A DNA stretch of 64,000 bases, taken from assembly GCA_022749755.1 (NCBI GenBank), contig CM040452.1, positions 1,320,350 through 1,384,349 on the forward strand. Direction: 5' to 3'. The stretch comes from Azadirachta indica. Its lineage: Eukaryota; Streptophyta; Magnoliopsida; Sapindales; Meliaceae. The notes under the pieces were generated by a model, which saw only the letters and a list, made by a program, of their open reading frames with translations, was not told the origin of the DNA and did no database searches. Below are positions 13,466-26,309 of the stretch, piece by piece. The number at the start of each line of letters is the position of its first letter. Position 1 is the stretch's first letter. The position numbers and the translations under genes are program-made.

Positions 13466-13833
13466 TTATAATGTTAAACAATTATTAAATATAGAAATTT
13501 AATCCGTAATTTGTCCTATTACACATTGGCTGTTTGTTTTCTTCCTTTGGACTTGAGAATAAATAAGGAAACACCAAAATATGAATACATGCCAATAAAA
13601 TTATAATGTGAAATGGAGAATATAAATAACTAATAATTAGGTATGATTTCTTTAATTATAGGCACATTTGGATACGACTTGTAATTTGTTTTCCCTCAAC
13701 AAGAAACTAAAATTTGTTTTCTTCAAACATTGAGCTGTATATTCTTTCTTTTCTCCCCCACGAAAACTGTTTTAGCTAAGGTTTGTTTTTCAATTGGCAT
13801 TTCAGTTCTTGTTCTTCGAACTAAGAAATTCAT

Positions 13834-13843
13834 TATATATAAG
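13834..13843 (+). promoter_or_regulatory. TATA box of MMP copy 1
   Basis: TATATATAAG, 83 bases upstream of the chosen ATG. The same string stands 79 bases upstream of the ATG in both other MMP copies, and the surrounding about 230 bases are conserved in all three, which supports a functional core promoter. Confidence 0.7.
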
Positions 13844-13916
13844 CCCCCACCCAACCTTCTTGGACAGATTCAAGGTTACCCAAGAGCTTTCTCTAGTTCT
13901 TCAATTTTCTTTAACA

Positions 13917-14873
13917 ATGTCGATCTCGAAAGTTTTTCCCCTCTTCTCATTTATCTCTCTTGTTATTGTCCTATTTTCTATTCTTACACGTTGTTCAGTT
14001 TTAGCACATTCTAATGACGAGAAAATATCACGTCCATTTGGGTTTATCGAGCATTTGGAAGGATGTCATAAAGGTGATAAGGTTAGAGGCATCCACGAGC
14101 TCAAAAAATACTTGGAAACATTTGGTTACTTGAACTATGACAATTATTTCAAGAATCAAACAGATGCAGAGGATGATGATTTCGATGAGTTATTAGAATT
14201 CGCTATTAAAACTTACCAGCTCAATTACCATATAAAATCTACTGGTGTCTTGGATGACAAGACTATAAGAATGATGGAAAAACCTCGTTGCGGAGTTGCA
14301 GATATAATCAATGGTACAACTCGGATGCATTCCGGCCAGAGAGGACAGCAAAATAACGGATCTAGTCATTTCCATAATGTGGCTCACTATGCATTTTTCG
14401 ATGGCAGTCCTAAATGGCCAGCTTCAAAATTCAACCTCACGTATGCATTTCTTCAAGGAACCCCAGATGATGCGAAGGATCCTATTGCACGAGCTTTTCG
14501 TACATGGGCTGCAAAAACCCCCTTCAAATTCTCCCAAATACAGGATTACAATGAGGCCGATCTCAAGATTGGTTTTTACAGAGGCGATCATGGAGACAAG
14601 GTTCCTTTTGGCAACCTCTACGGAGCCCTAGCTCATGCGTTTGCTCCGTCAGATGGAAGACTCCACTTCAACGCAGACCAAACATGGGGTGTGGGTGCAA
14701 GCGAAGGTGCATATGACTTGGAGACCACTGCATTGCATGAAATTGGTCATCTTCTTGGCCTCGGGCATAGCTCAGTTGAGGATGCAATTATGTACGCTAC
14801 ACTTCCTGCTGGAGTCACAAAAGGTTTGCATGGAGATGATATTCAGGGCATTAAGGATCTATATGATCTTTGA
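13917..14873 (+). CDS. Secreted matrix metalloproteinase (M10A), copy 1
   Basis: Intronless, 318 residues. The frame is open upstream, but the ATG at 13917 is chosen because it begins a clean signal peptide (about 1-30) and lies a normal distance after the TATA box. A prodomain follows, with a peptidoglycan-binding-like fold and the cysteine switch PRCGVAD (123-129, Cys125). The catalytic domain has the zinc site HEIGHLLGLGH (274-284, Glu275 catalytic) and Met-turn Met292. The protein ends at LYDL right after the catalytic domain, with no membrane or GPI tail, so a soluble apoplastic protease is likely. Compared with the other copies it has Ile3, Ile17, Asp34, Asn233 and Ala265. Plant relatives act in extracellular proteolysis in development and defence; the substrate here is unknown. 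Confidence 0.93.
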   Translation: MSISKVFPLFSFISLVIVLFSILTRCSVLAHSNDEKISRPFGFIEHLEGCHKGDKVRGIHELKKYLETFGYLNYDNYFKNQTDAEDDDFDELLEFAIKTYQLNYHIKSTGVLDDKTIRMMEKPRCGVADIINGTTRMHSGQRGQQNNGSSHFHNVAHYAFFDGSPKWPASKFNLTYAFLQGTPDDAKDPIARAFRTWAAKTPFKFSQIQDYNEADLKIGFYRGDHGDKVPFGNLYGALAHAFAPSDGRLHFNADQTWGVGASEGAYDLETTALHEIGHLLGLGHSSVEDAIMYATLPAGVTKGLHGDDIQGIKDLYDL

Positions 14874-15585
14874 GTAGGATCAATTTTATGTTAATGAATT
14901 CGATATTTCGCCTCTGTATATTTAAAGTGAAGAGAATAAGTGAATTGATTGCGTTTGCGTTTGTAATAGACGGAGGGAGATAAAAAGACAATATATTTAT
15001 TTTTTTATTTATGATATTTTCAACTTCAGAGCATCTATTTTTTGTACAACTTGTTCTCGTCATTCATCAATAGACATAGTTATTTGCATTTTGGAAAAAC
15101 GCAGTTACTACCAACTTAATTTTTTGGCATTTAGTTCGTGATAGATTGGGCTAAAAAATTAAGTATTGAAACGATATTGTTTGGAGAACTGAGACATTTG
15201 AAATTAATTGGCTAGGGACAAATATGACGTTGTTATTGATGCAAGTGCATAGTAAGTTAAATGACATTGTTTCCTATTGATTTTACTTGACCAAATTGGT
15301 AAAACAAATCATTTGTTGTTGATTTTATTCAGCAAACATGATGTCATTTTACTCCCGAAGACAAAACCAATTGCGACCCTGATTTTCTCTGAGTGTCCAA
15401 AGTGTTTTCCTAAGTCATATTGGGAGTCTTTGCCTTCCTTTATGTTATTTAATTTTTTTTTGTTTCGAATATTTTAGTGTCTATGCATATTTGAATATTA
15501 CATAAATATGTCTTTGCTTTGCTTTGTGTTATATGTTGTTTTTTGGATTATTTGTTTAGTGGCTGGAAGATGTTGTCTTTACATA

Positions 15586-15849
15586 TTGATTGTGGTCCAT
15601 GTTACTTTTTTTTATCGAATGTGCATATTAGCTCGGTTTTGGCAATTAGAATAAATTTATAAGAATAAACTTAGACCATAAACAGCAGAGTGGGGGTTGG
15701 GGTACATTTTGCTTTTATTGATTGTGGTCCAGGTTACTTTGTTTTATCAAATGTGCATATTAGCTCAATTTTGGCAATTAGAATTAATTTATAAGAATAA
15801 ACTTGACCATAAATAGCAAAGTGGGAGTTGGGGTACATTTTGCTTTTAT
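15586..15849 (+). repeat. Two tandem copies of a 132 bp unit
   Basis: Each copy begins TTGATTGTGGTCCA and ends GGTACATTTTGCTTTTA; the period is 132 bases. The homologous place in unit 2 (about 36340-36472) has only one copy, so this is a later change in unit 1. Confidence 0.85.
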
Positions 15850-16046
15850 ATTTCCATAATAGTAAACATACATAACCAGTATTGTGGAAACATCCCATAT
15901 ATATTGAAAATTGAGGAATGAAACTGGACGTAAGTTTTCATTCCTCTCCTTATTCATTTATACCTTACTACATAGCATATTATAGTGTGTGAGTCTACTT
16001 TTAAAAGTTTCTCTGTTACCCAATCTTTAAGCAGGTACTAATTAAA

Positions 16047-16110
16047 CTATATATATATATATGTTTATATATATTATATATATATATTTATATATATATA
16101 TATATATAGA
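16047..16110. repeat. AT dinucleotide microsatellite
   Basis: Nearly pure (AT)n/(TATA)n tract broken by a few G and TT positions. Shorter AT tracts stand at 16209-16229 and 16309-16322. Equivalent tracts with other lengths lie at 36675-36720, so the locus is length-variable between the two units. Confidence 0.85.
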
Positions 16111-16989
16111 ATACAGTGCATAATATGAAAAGAAAACCAAAAGCTTGTACTACCTATTTACTTGTGAAATGACTACCAAAAACAGAAAGCTTTCACACAT
16201 CTAAAATGCACATATATATGTATATATAATTGCTTGTGAAACTATATATACATGTACAAAATATAATAAACCATAACATATTAATTAACAATTATTGTTA
16301 ATTACAATATATATATATATAATTAAAGAATGTTAAGAAAACTCTTGATTTCCAAAAAGAAAGTATGCTTAACTTATGATTAAGTCTGCAAATTAATTTT
16401 CAACCTCTTAATTTTTTTAAAGTTTTCACACACCTAAAATGCTAATTCATTTTATACGTACATACAATTTTTTTGAAAAAAATTTCTTCTAAAATTATTA
16501 CGACAAAGAATAAGAATTGATCACTTGACCTTATATTTTGAAAAGAAACCAATTAAATTTAAACTACAAAATTTCATTTTTTTTATCTAAGTACAAAGTG
16601 AAAAGAGATATCATATTAAGTTCTTGAACATGGTCTAAAATATTTTGCTTAGGATATAACTTTTAGTGATATCAGACTCTAGAGTCTTAAAAGACAAACT
16701 AGTGTTGTTAATATATGTATAGAATATAATAGAAGTGCAAAAAGAAAAAGAATGAGGCTTACCCATTAACTATTAGTAATAAAGTGCATTAGTGTATTAA
16801 CTTAAATCAAATTGTTAATATTTAATGAAAACAGCAACCAAAAAGTCCATTTTTGTAGCAAAACAGCGACTATGTTTACCTTGTAAACGATACCAACACT
16901 TGGTCTTAAAGTGTCACACGTTAAAAAAAAACTTAGAGTATAAAATAGCACCAATATCTATTTACCAACTTTTGCTTCACTTTTTAGGT

Positions 16990-19900
16990 TTATTATCTAT
17001 TAATATACCATAGACAAATCATGGATGAAGCATGATAGAATGTCAAATATAAGATGTGGTTAATAAATTTATGGAGTTTGCAATCCTTTATTCCGAAAAT
17101 CAAAAATATATTTGATGTCCATGCACAAAGTGTGTTAAAGTTATGTCTTAAAATTTTTTGGGGTGTTAAAAATCATTTGTTTGTGTGGGGTATTGACGTA
17201 AACTACACTATTTAGACTTGTTATGAAGAGAGTGATATATCAAGTGAGTTTCCTGACCCTTACATTGATAATGATATCCATACCATTATGAAAATAATTC
17301 AAGATGCATTAAGATACGATGACAATGACACTAAATCATTTAGAAACTTATTGTAAAATGCTGAGAAACCACTTCACATTGGATGCACAAAATACACTAA
17401 ATTATCTGAGTTGGTTAAACTATGCAATATCAAAGGTGAACACAGGTTGTCAGATAAAATTTTTTAGACTTACTTTGTTGTCTTAAGGATATCTTATCAT
17501 TAGAAAATTTATTAATTACTTTCATTTATAAGGCGAAGAAGCAAATGATTGCATTACGCATAAATTGTAAAAAAAAAATCCATGTTTATCCAATGATTGT
17601 GTTTTGTATAGAAAACAGTACCAACATTTCTCCGAATGCCCTTCATGTGAAGTATTAATATAAAAAAAATTCTAGTCATGGCACAGGGAAAAACTCAAAT
17701 AATGTGGTAACTAAGGTGTTGTGGTATTTTTCTACTATAACGAAGCTTAGAATTATGTTCCAATCTTTACAAACTGCAAAGCTTCTGACTTGGCATGCAA
17801 ATGAAAAAAAAAGATGGTATATTTCGCCATCTTGCTGATTCTCTATCATAGAAATTGGTGGATAGTACATGACCCAAGTTTACAGTAGTAAAAATCACTG
17901 ACTTGCACTTTTAGTTGATGAGATTAATCCTTATAGTTCATTAACTAGTATTGTTGGCCAGTTTTGCTTATACTTATAATCTTCTACTATGGTTATGTAT
18001 GAAGAGGAAGTTTATGTTATTGTCTTTGTTAATGTCAGATCCCTTGTCAACCCGGTAATGTTATTGATGTATACCTTGCCCAGTTGATAGATAACTTGAA
18101 AATAATGTGTATTGTAGGAGTTGAGGTGTATAATGCATGTAAAAAAAAAAAATTGTTCTCCTTACGAACTATTCTAATGTAGACAATTAATAACTTCCCT
18201 GCTCATAGAAACATGTTTGGTGTAACTGCAAAGAGTTATTATGCATGTCCAATATACAAAGAAGGCACAGATTCAAGTCATTTGAAGTACTCCAAAAATG
18301 GGTCACTGTTGCTTATTTCTACTTGCACATCCATTTCAAACGCAGAAAAAAGCGTTCAACGGTGAGCAAGATTTTAGATCCTCAACTAGATTTTTGAGTG
18401 GGACAAAAATTTTGTGGAGGATGAATGATAGCAAACATAATTTTGTAAAAAACAAGCACATAAAGAAGAGGAAATTGGATGGTGGAAAGGTGAATAAATG
18501 TTTTAAAAAGAAGTCAATATTCTTCAAGCTGGCATGTTGGAAATATATAAATGTTCGCCATCAACTTAAAGTGATGACATTGAGAAAAATATATGTAAGA
18601 ACATTTATGGAACCTTGTTAAACATTTTAGACAAGACTTAGGATTGGTTTAAGGCGAGATTGGGTTTAGTTGACATAGAAACAAAGGTTGCACTGCAGGA
18701 AGTTAATAAGTGTATCTTGCTTTCTCTGGCTAGTTACATTTTAAGTAGAAAAAAAAGGAAGATGATTTACCAAACAATCGGAAGCTTAAAGGTTCCAGTG
18801 GGATTTTTTTTTTCAAACTTGTATACATAGAAAACTTAAAAATTCAAAGATTGAAATCGCGTAATTGTCACATGTTAATACAATAGTTATTATGGTTGGA
18901 GATATCGTCAATTTTACGAAAATATGTTAGATTCACCATTATTAAATTGTGTTTGTTCTCTAATTGGTTATGCGCTACAATTATAGATTCTTATAAGTTA
19001 GATAAATTGCATATTGTTAACATATTGGGGTTACATGAGAAATACTTTCCACTAACTGTGTTTGACATTATGTTACATTTATTGATTTATCTTATCAAAC
19101 AATTAAATTATGTAGACCGGTGTACCCAATGTGGATGTATCTTTTTGTAAGGTATATGAAAGTTCTAAAAGGTTATGTGGTCGTTGTAACTGGCCTCAAG
19201 GTTGTATTGATAAACATTACATCATTAAGGAGGCTATAAAGTTTTGTACGAATATTTAAGTAGTCTTCAAGTGATTGGAAATATACATGGGCATCAGCAA
19301 AAGATGTCTATTGATAGGCCTTTCTCTCTTAAACAATTAAAGAAAGTCGATCGTCAACTATTAGAGCAAGCCCATCACCATATATTGCTAAATAATGTTA
19401 TAGTGCAACCATACATACATCAAGTGGGCCATTTTTTTCATACACTTTTTCATCTTTATCTTACACTTTTTAATATTTTATAGTGTCTTCCTTCTGTAAA
19501 ATTTATTAAATTGCATATGTTTTGAATTTTTGTATAGGAAACACTTTACTTGGTTGAAGACACAATATCCTCATAGATTTATGAGAGAAAAGTGGTTGCA
19601 ATGTGAGCATACTCGAGCCTTTATGTATTGGTTGGAAGATGAGATAATTATCTAATAAACCAATTAATTCAACCTTGTGAATATATCCTTATGGATAAAC
19701 AAAATTTTGTAACTTTGTACTTTTAGATCATAAAAGCTTAGATGTACAGTAAATCAATTTCAAGTGATTTCAGGTGCTTAGCACAAAGATGTCGTCTACA
19801 TGTTATAATGTATTTAGGATATTAACTAAATGGTTTCCATTTTGTTATAAGGAGCATGCTAAGAAGCATTCTACTTGAAATAATAGAGTAACCATTTTTG

Positions 19901-20540
19901 CAATACAAATATCAAGTGCGAAGAATAAAAACCTGATTGTTTAGAAAATGTCATTTTATAGAGTAATTGATGAGATATGAGATATGTGGATTATCATATG
20001 TTCAAGGTTTTAATGTTCAAGTGTAATTGGGCTGATAGTAAAGTGTATAATGAGCTTGCTTTCCTAACAGTAGACCTCGATAGAATAAGTCATACATTTG
20101 ATTGCTTCATCTTAACATGTCAGGTAAAACACATTTTCTATTGTTACAATAAGGTGATAATAGAGGCTGTTTGTTCATGGAAAATTTTTTTAAGTTGTTT
20201 GAATGTTGTTTTCGATAATAATGTTTCAATTTTGTCTAGATAACTTCCTATTTTAATGTTTAAATATTTTAAATGTTGTAAATGATACTTGCTTGTTTAA
20301 ACATTGTATGTTCATATACTTTGCTACTATGGAATTTTTTTCCATGTTATTTGATAAATTATTGCATTTTTATATTGGTAGGATCACAAAGAGTAAGAGT
20401 AGTGATAGCAACAGTGATGAAAGTCTCACTAACTTGAATAAAAGGTCATCACAAAATATAACCAAGAAGGCAAGCTTAAGTATAGGCTCAAACGACAAAA
20501 AATTGTTATGTGACATAGCAAAAAAGGTGTTCTAGTAGGA
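16990..20540 (+). pseudogene. Decayed CACTA (En/Spm) TNP2-type transposase, unit 1
   Basis: Pieces of a plant CACTA transposase appear in the right order but riddled with stops and frameshifts. They are: a transposase-associated N-terminal part (about 17030-17260, with cysteine-rich CPCTKC-like remains); a TKYTKLSELVKLCNIK-like segment (17390-17440); TNP2 catalytic-region remains (17540-18700, e.g. YYACPIYKEG and the AFNGEQDF stretch at 18298-18480); a DUF4218-like part (18900-19640, e.g. QAHHHILLNNVIV); and a DUF4216-like part (19977-20150, e.g. FKVLMFKCNW). Encoded protein is not expected. Terminal CACTA repeats were not identified. The same remnant with different damage lies at 37640-41700. 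Confidence 0.75.
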
Positions 20541-20813
20541 AAAGAAGCGACTGATTTGAAGAGCAAATTGAGTATACTGATAAGGCAAACTATTCTAATA
20601 ATTTTCAATGACTAGAGGAGGGTTCCTGAGATTGTTTTTGTGGAAGTATGTGCTGGTGAGATATTTGTTGGTATTTTCCTAGCTTATAATACATGATTGG
20701 TGTTTCATTTAACAAATCGTTGTATGCTTATGATACTAAAGTGGTTTCCTAATGGCATGACAAAAATAAATAGCATATCAAGATGTTGCATCGAACTATG
20801 TAATTGATGCTTT

Positions 20814-22150
20814 ATTTGGATTTGTGTACAATTAGTTATTGCAATAGAATATAATTCTATCTAAGACATATATAATAGAACGTGCAAACAAATTTAGGTG
20901 CATGGATGTTGCCATTTTTTGTAATTTTAAGCTATATATATGCATTTGAACCATTTTTCATTCTTAAAAAATTTAAACAAATATTTTGGTCTTAATAATA
21001 ACTATTAAGATTTTTAAATATGTATATATATATATATATTTTTCATTTGCATTGCTTAGTATCTTAGTTTACATTATTAGTAATGTACATTTTGAATAAT
21101 ATGGTTTGCAATAATGTATCAGACAACTTTAGTTTTATTTATTGTATTTTTTAAATATATGCCATGGAATTTATTAATCAAAATAGAAGATATTATTGAG
21201 AGTTTTTTTCTTTTTATTTTAGTGTACAGGTAATATTTATTTTATTTAGGTAAATTGCTAATTTTAAAGTTGATTTTACTTAGTTATGTAGGTTAAAATT
21301 TTCTTTCAATAACTCGAATCCAGTTAAGTGGTTGCAAGCTAGTGTTCAATTTAATTTTCACATTGAATAAATTAAGTTGATTCAGTAATTAATTCTTGGT
21401 TCTAAATTAAATTTTTACACTAATCTAATGCATGGTTTACCATATAATTTTAGTATTTACTCCCTAAGACAAGAATTTTTTGAATAGTAAAATAATTACA
21501 ATTATATACTTATTTTCAGTTTTGTTAGAATTAATTTTTAGAATTTGAGTTTTAGTAATGCATGTAAAAAATTAAAAAATATATATTTTTTAAAAAATAT
21601 GCTATACATTCAAGTGAAGAGTTCTAACATTCTAATTTTTCTTAAATAAAAATCATATTTATGCATGCTTGTCAATAATTTCACAATGCTATTTTCTTTT
21701 TCTAAGAAATAATATTTATACATGCATGTGCATAGATCTAATACCATATATTTTAGGGCTCCAAGAAGACTTCAAAAACAAAAAATTATGTTTATCAATT
21801 TAATTGTTTAATTTACAAATGACAAACCAACAATCTTTTAGCGTTACGACATTCTTATATGATTTGTAAACCATTAAATTTTATGCTATTATGTTTACAT
21901 GTAGAAACACTTTGAGCTTGATGGTCAAAGTAACAAACAAGTTATGCACCTATTGGAGGTGGCCTTTTGTAATTTTAGACATCATTTGAGGACTATATTA
22001 TTCCCAATAAAGATGATCAAAAATCACTGGAGAAGTCTCCTTTACAATACAAATTCATCAAGCAAAAGCATTAGACTGCTTCTGTGGAATCAAGGCTGTC
22101 AAAAAATTTTAGGATGAGTTAAAGTGCATTATTGTTCATAAGCCAAAATG
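20814..22150. other. AT-rich block present only in unit 1
   Basis: About 1.3 kb lies between the phrases TTGATGCTTTA (20803) and TTAATACCAAC (22155). In unit 2 these two phrases are fused at about 42096-42115. It may be an insertion here or a deletion there. No coding potential and no terminal repeats recognised. Confidence 0.5.
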
Positions 22151-22244
22151 TTAATTTAATACCAACTTCAATAATCTTTTTGCAAAAAGAGAGGAAGAAA
22201 GCACAAAAAGGAAAAATAATAAAAGTTGAATAAGTACAACTATC

Positions 22245-23115
22245 GGTTAACTTTCATTTTTTATATAATACTACTAAATATTTGAATAAATTATTATTAT
22301 ATAATAAAATATTATGCAATTTTAGTTTTCACTGAAATTGTATTCAAATTGACTGTAAGAAAATCTATTTTCAATTTAGAATAAAATTTGTCCAAAATCA
22401 ATATCATCACAGGGACTCAAACAATTTTCCTCAAAATAATACTACGGAAAAAAGTTTACTTTCATTTTTCATTTAATACTACTATATATTTGAATAACTT
22501 ATTATTTTATAATTAAATATTTTGTAATTTTGACTTTCTTTGCAAATGTACTCAATATGTCTGCTAGAAAATATGTTTTCAATTTAAAATAGAATATGTC
22601 CCTAATTCACTGTGATCATAGAGACTCGAATAGTTTTCTTCCAAATAATATTATCGTGAGAAAGTTTATCTTCTTTTTTTTTAATATAATACTAATGAAT
22701 ATTTGGATAAATTATTATCATGTAATTAAATATTTTTTTAATTTTGATTTTCAATAAAAATGTTTTCAATATGATTAAAAATATCTTTAATATGATTGAA
22801 ATATATTCAATATGACTGAAACTGTATTCAATATGACCATAAGAAAATCTGTTTTCAATTTAAAATGAAATCTATCCTAATTCACTATGATCACAGAAGC
22901 TCAAACACGCTTTTTCCCCAAATAAAACTATAGTGAGAAATTTAACTTTCATTTTTAATTTATACAATACTACTAAATATTTGAATAAATTACTATAACT
23001 AAATATTTTGCAATTTTAATTTTTACTAAAAATGTATTCAATATGATGGTGAGAAAGTTTGCTTTTAATTTAAAATAAGATATATTCTAATTCAATATGA
23101 ACTTGACCATGTTCC
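22245..23115 (+). repeat. Satellite-like array, four ~200-260 bp units (unit 1 end)
   Basis: Four diverged tandem units start near 22245, 22450, 22665 and 22935. Each contains ACTTTCATTTTTTATATAATACTA-like, ATATTTGAATAAATTATTA-like and TTCAATATGACTGTAAGAAA-like blocks. The array ends in GAACTTGACCATGTTCC exactly where the GH3 tail pseudogene begins. A matching array ends with the same words at about 43035. Confidence 0.8.
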
Positions 23116-23117
23116 TT

Positions 23118-23302
23118 AAGCGAGGGAGTTGTTGATGTACTTTTATACAGATTATGGATTCAGTGGAAAGATGCCGCGTACTTGGTTCAAGAGTGTTGAT
23201 TAGCTGCCTATGAATGTTGGTGATCATCATTGTGATCCACTTTTTCCTTTTGTCTTTAGTCTTACTATTGAACCTGTGAAATCTAAGAAAATTATTCACT
23301 AG
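23118..23302 (+). pseudogene. GH3 glycosidase 3' fragment (duplicate tail)
   Basis: Matches about 347-528 of the GH3 gene, including the [15 protein letters not shown] region and the stop, then about 55 bases of the 3' untranslated region. It has a TAG stop inside the VDQLPMNV segment (the Gln codon CAG has become TAG) and other changes. It lacks the rest of the gene because the duplication breakpoint falls inside the coding sequence. Confidence 0.9.
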
Positions 23303-23359
23303 ATTTCTTTGATCTTGTTGATTAACCTATTAATGTAGTGGATTCATAAAATTACTATT

Positions 23360-25380
23360 TGGACATTAGTTTACAAGTAAAGGTGGTAAAATGGGTCAGA
23401 CGACCCAGCCCATGAACAGTGTTCGCACAGCTTGACGTGGCATAACATTGTTCATGGGCTGGGCTAAAAAGGCCCACATGCTGTGCTATATTGTGCCACA
23501 AATAGTAATCATACTATGCTGGGCCGTGTTGAGCTACTCATGAGCTAGGCCGTGCTGGAGTGCTTTATTATTTGGGCTACTATTCAACTCATAACCAATA
23601 ACATTGGCCCAATCAATAGTTAGATAAGGGAACTTTTGAGAGTGAGAACTTCAGGCTTTTTCTTCCGGTTCTTCCAATTCTCCTTCGCCTGTTTCTTTCC
23701 TGTTTATAAGGCTTTTTTCCGGTTGAGATAGGAGAGAGCGAGCCAATCGTTAGATTTTTGATAGAAGGGAAGGATGAGTCGTCTGTTTGGCCCTTTCTTC
23801 CTCTTTTCTTTTATAGATTTCCTAAGGTATAAGAAGCTTCAATAAGATATACATTCAACCTAATTGGATTGAAAGTCAAAGGTACGAAGTAGAATGAGTT
23901 TCGCTATTGCTAAGTGCACTACTAGATCGTGTGCTGCCAGGCCAGATCGATCCATTCTAATGTTCGTCAGTGGGTAAGGGCAGTTCAGTTGGTTAGGCGG
24001 GACTGCCGCAGTTAAGGCGAGGCAAATAGCTACTGAGACTCTCCTAGCGTATCGGGGGTAGAGGTATCCATAATTGCGTAGATAAGGAAAGTCTAATTTT
24101 CACCTATCCTGATCGCCTACCTACTAAGTGCTGCTATTCACTATCACTTCATTCTTCCTGTTAAACTAAACGATCACTTATGTCATTGATCAAGCACATA
24201 GGAACGTCTCTCGAATCTGAAGAGAGATATTCAGTTTGTCCTCCTTTGCTTCGCACAAATAAAATTGAATTTTAATAATAAAACTGAAATTATAAAATTA
24301 TAAAATTATTAAAATAAAACTTAATACAAATTTAGCTATTCATGCAATTTTGGTTAACAAATGCTACATAAATTTTTAAAATTTAAATCTAAAGATCTAA
24401 AAATGTAAAATTTTAAATGGATAAAATACACATTATTTATAGATATGTTGAACTTATATAATAATTATATTATACTTTTGTTCTGTTTCAATTTCAACCT
24501 TCCTAAAATAGAAAGACTAATAGGATTTTTTTTTGTAAGCTAGTATGCAATTGGTAAAATTGATTTGTGTTGTTAAATATAATTTGTTAGTTAGATATAA
24601 AATAAAATGAAGTAAAAAGGGTTAAAAGTAAAATTTTGTACTTTGTACTTTGTAACATCAAAAACTAAAAAATAAAAATGTCTCTACTAGTTCCATTAAT
24701 TAGTTATGTAGTTAAAATAAATTAAAGAATTAATACAATTTGCATAAATTTTAAATTGCTTAAATTTAAATCCAAAAAATAAAAAATGTGAATTTTAAAT
24801 GGATAAAAAATAAATTTTAATTTTGATTGTTGCAACTATATACAGTTTGCATAAATTTTTAAGTAAATATTGTGAAATGATGATTGTCAATTGTTTTGAA
24901 ATTAATCTACAACTTTACATATAAATTTTTTTTAAGAAAAATAAGATTATAATAGATTGATTATTGTTAATGTATTTACATTATATTAATTATATCTAAG
25001 TATGACCGATAATCATATTATGTGTTACAATCTTATATTTGTGAATATCCAAAATATATAATCATATTACAATCAAAATGTTATAAATTATCATATTTAT
25101 TATAAATTGTAATTATTCATTTAAAATTTTAATTTAATAATAAACAATAAATATCTTAAACTTATTATTTATTAAATATATTATTATTTTAAACTTGTTT
25201 AATTTATTATTATTTTTAATTTAAAAAATTGTTTATTATTCAACAAATTTTTATTGATTTAAAAATTAATTTTTAATCTTTAAAATGTAAAAAAATTATT
25301 AATAATAATAATTTACTATTCATATTAGGTAACTGTTCATTATTATTGTTCAAGCATAATATTGTTCATGGTCCATCCAA
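23360..25380. mobile_element. About 2 kb insert of mixed origin inside the duplicated GH3/WAK junction
   Basis: It separates the GH3 tail and WAK tail pseudogenes, which are only about 225 bases apart in unit 1. The left end (AAGGTGGTAAAATGGGTCAG) and the following GGGCTGGGC / GGGCCGTG / GAGCTAGGCCG phrases resemble ends of plant hAT-type elements. The right part (24250-25380) is AT-rich without frames. I could not define terminal repeats or a target duplication. Confidence 0.4.
23620..24250. other. Probable mitochondrial-like (organelle-derived) fragment
   Basis: About 630 bases with near-balanced base composition, sharply different from the AT-rich surroundings. It contains phrases such as GGAGAGAGCGAGCCAATCG and GGAACGTCTCTCGAATC and has no open frame. 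The texture is that of plant mitochondrial intergenic DNA. This is judged on composition and style; no gene anchors it. Confidence 0.4.
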
Positions 25381-25384
25381 TAGT

Positions 25385-25965
25385 ATCATCACATGTATCA
25401 TCTAAAACATCAAATACTTCTAGAAATTGATGCTTGTCAATCTAGTAGTATTATCGCATGCTGTGGTAGCTCTCATTATTGAACGATATTGCCGTTTGAT
25501 TGTGTGATTGGTCAAATATAGCTGTTGAATGATATTTGAGATTTGAGTTTGATGATAATTCTCTTTTACATAATACATTCTCGGTCTGTGCACTGTGCTT
25601 CTGAGCCCTGAGGGAATCCTAATGTGGCCTTTTATCCTTTCAAGCTCCTCTACAACTTCCTTTTTTTTAGCCTTTTTACACCACTACTCCTCATGCATTT
25701 TGTTGCAAGCTTAGCCACAATTTCTACCTCTTTCATTTCACTTGCATCAGCTACTTCAAAGCTTAGAATCTAAGATAGATTGTTATCTTCCATTAAAAAG
25801 AGAAAATATTGAACAATGTTAATCCTTTCATTATTGTTGGACTTCGTCCGAGATCCAAGCTTTAATCATGTTAACAACTCAACAAGAACAACCCCATAAT
25901 TGTAGACATCATTCTTATCCGTCAAAATATTTTAGATCTAAGTAACCAAAAGTCCCTTGTATTTC
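25385..25965 (-). pseudogene. WAK-like kinase 3' fragment (duplicate tail)
   Basis: Collinear with about 685-1290 of the WAK gene: the 3' untranslated region, C-terminal tail and the end of the kinase domain as far as the GTFGYLDPEF area. It is broken by substitutions, small deletions and a missing stretch near 25930. There is no upstream kinase, EGF or extracellular part, so it cannot encode a receptor. Confidence 0.9.
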
Positions 25966-26309
25966 TTTCCATTTGGTGTTCGTTTCCATGAGCTACCATG
26001 TATAGTAACTATCGTTAAACGATTAGTCATGCCTATACTAAATCAAAATATAAGAATATATGTAAGAGAGACAATGAAAATAGGAACTTTTTGGGGAAAT
26101 ATTGCTTATGCATGAAATTGAAGAAGTTTTCCCAAAAAAAAAATTTTGCTTATGATCCAAAGAAAGTAAGTTTCGAGCATGAGCAAAATTTGTTTGTGCT
26201 CGAAACTAGGTTTCAACCACTTCAGTTTTCTGTTAAGGTCTATCCTGTAGAGGTACTCAAATTGGATTAATGATCTATTTCTAGGTTTCGTCATAAACAT
26301 AGTTGGTAA

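Larger units (their letters stand above)
14874..16985. other. Downstream flank of MMP copy 1
   Basis: Non-coding, collinear with 35217-37640 after MMP copy 3. It differs by a 440-base indel (present at 35753-36192, absent near 15420) and by a tandem duplication here. 16810-16990 contains the phrase AGCAACCAAAAAGTCCATTT, which may be the subterminal region of the CACTA element that follows. Confidence 0.65.
340..23115 (+). repeat. Tandem duplication, unit 1 (about 22.8 kb)
   Basis: Order: GH3 tail, WAK, spacer copy B, hAT-like element, MMP, CACTA remnant, satellite. The same order, with losses and insertions, repeats directly in 23116-43035. The shared final words GAACTTGACCATGTTCC at both unit ends, and a second unit that starts inside the GH3 coding region, define a head-to-tail duplication. 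Confidence 0.8.

Noticed and set aside
13794..13916. Longer N-terminus for MMP copy 1
   Set aside because: The extra frame overlaps the TATA box and is not a start in copies 2 and 3; the ATG at 13917 begins a proper signal peptide and is shared by all copies.
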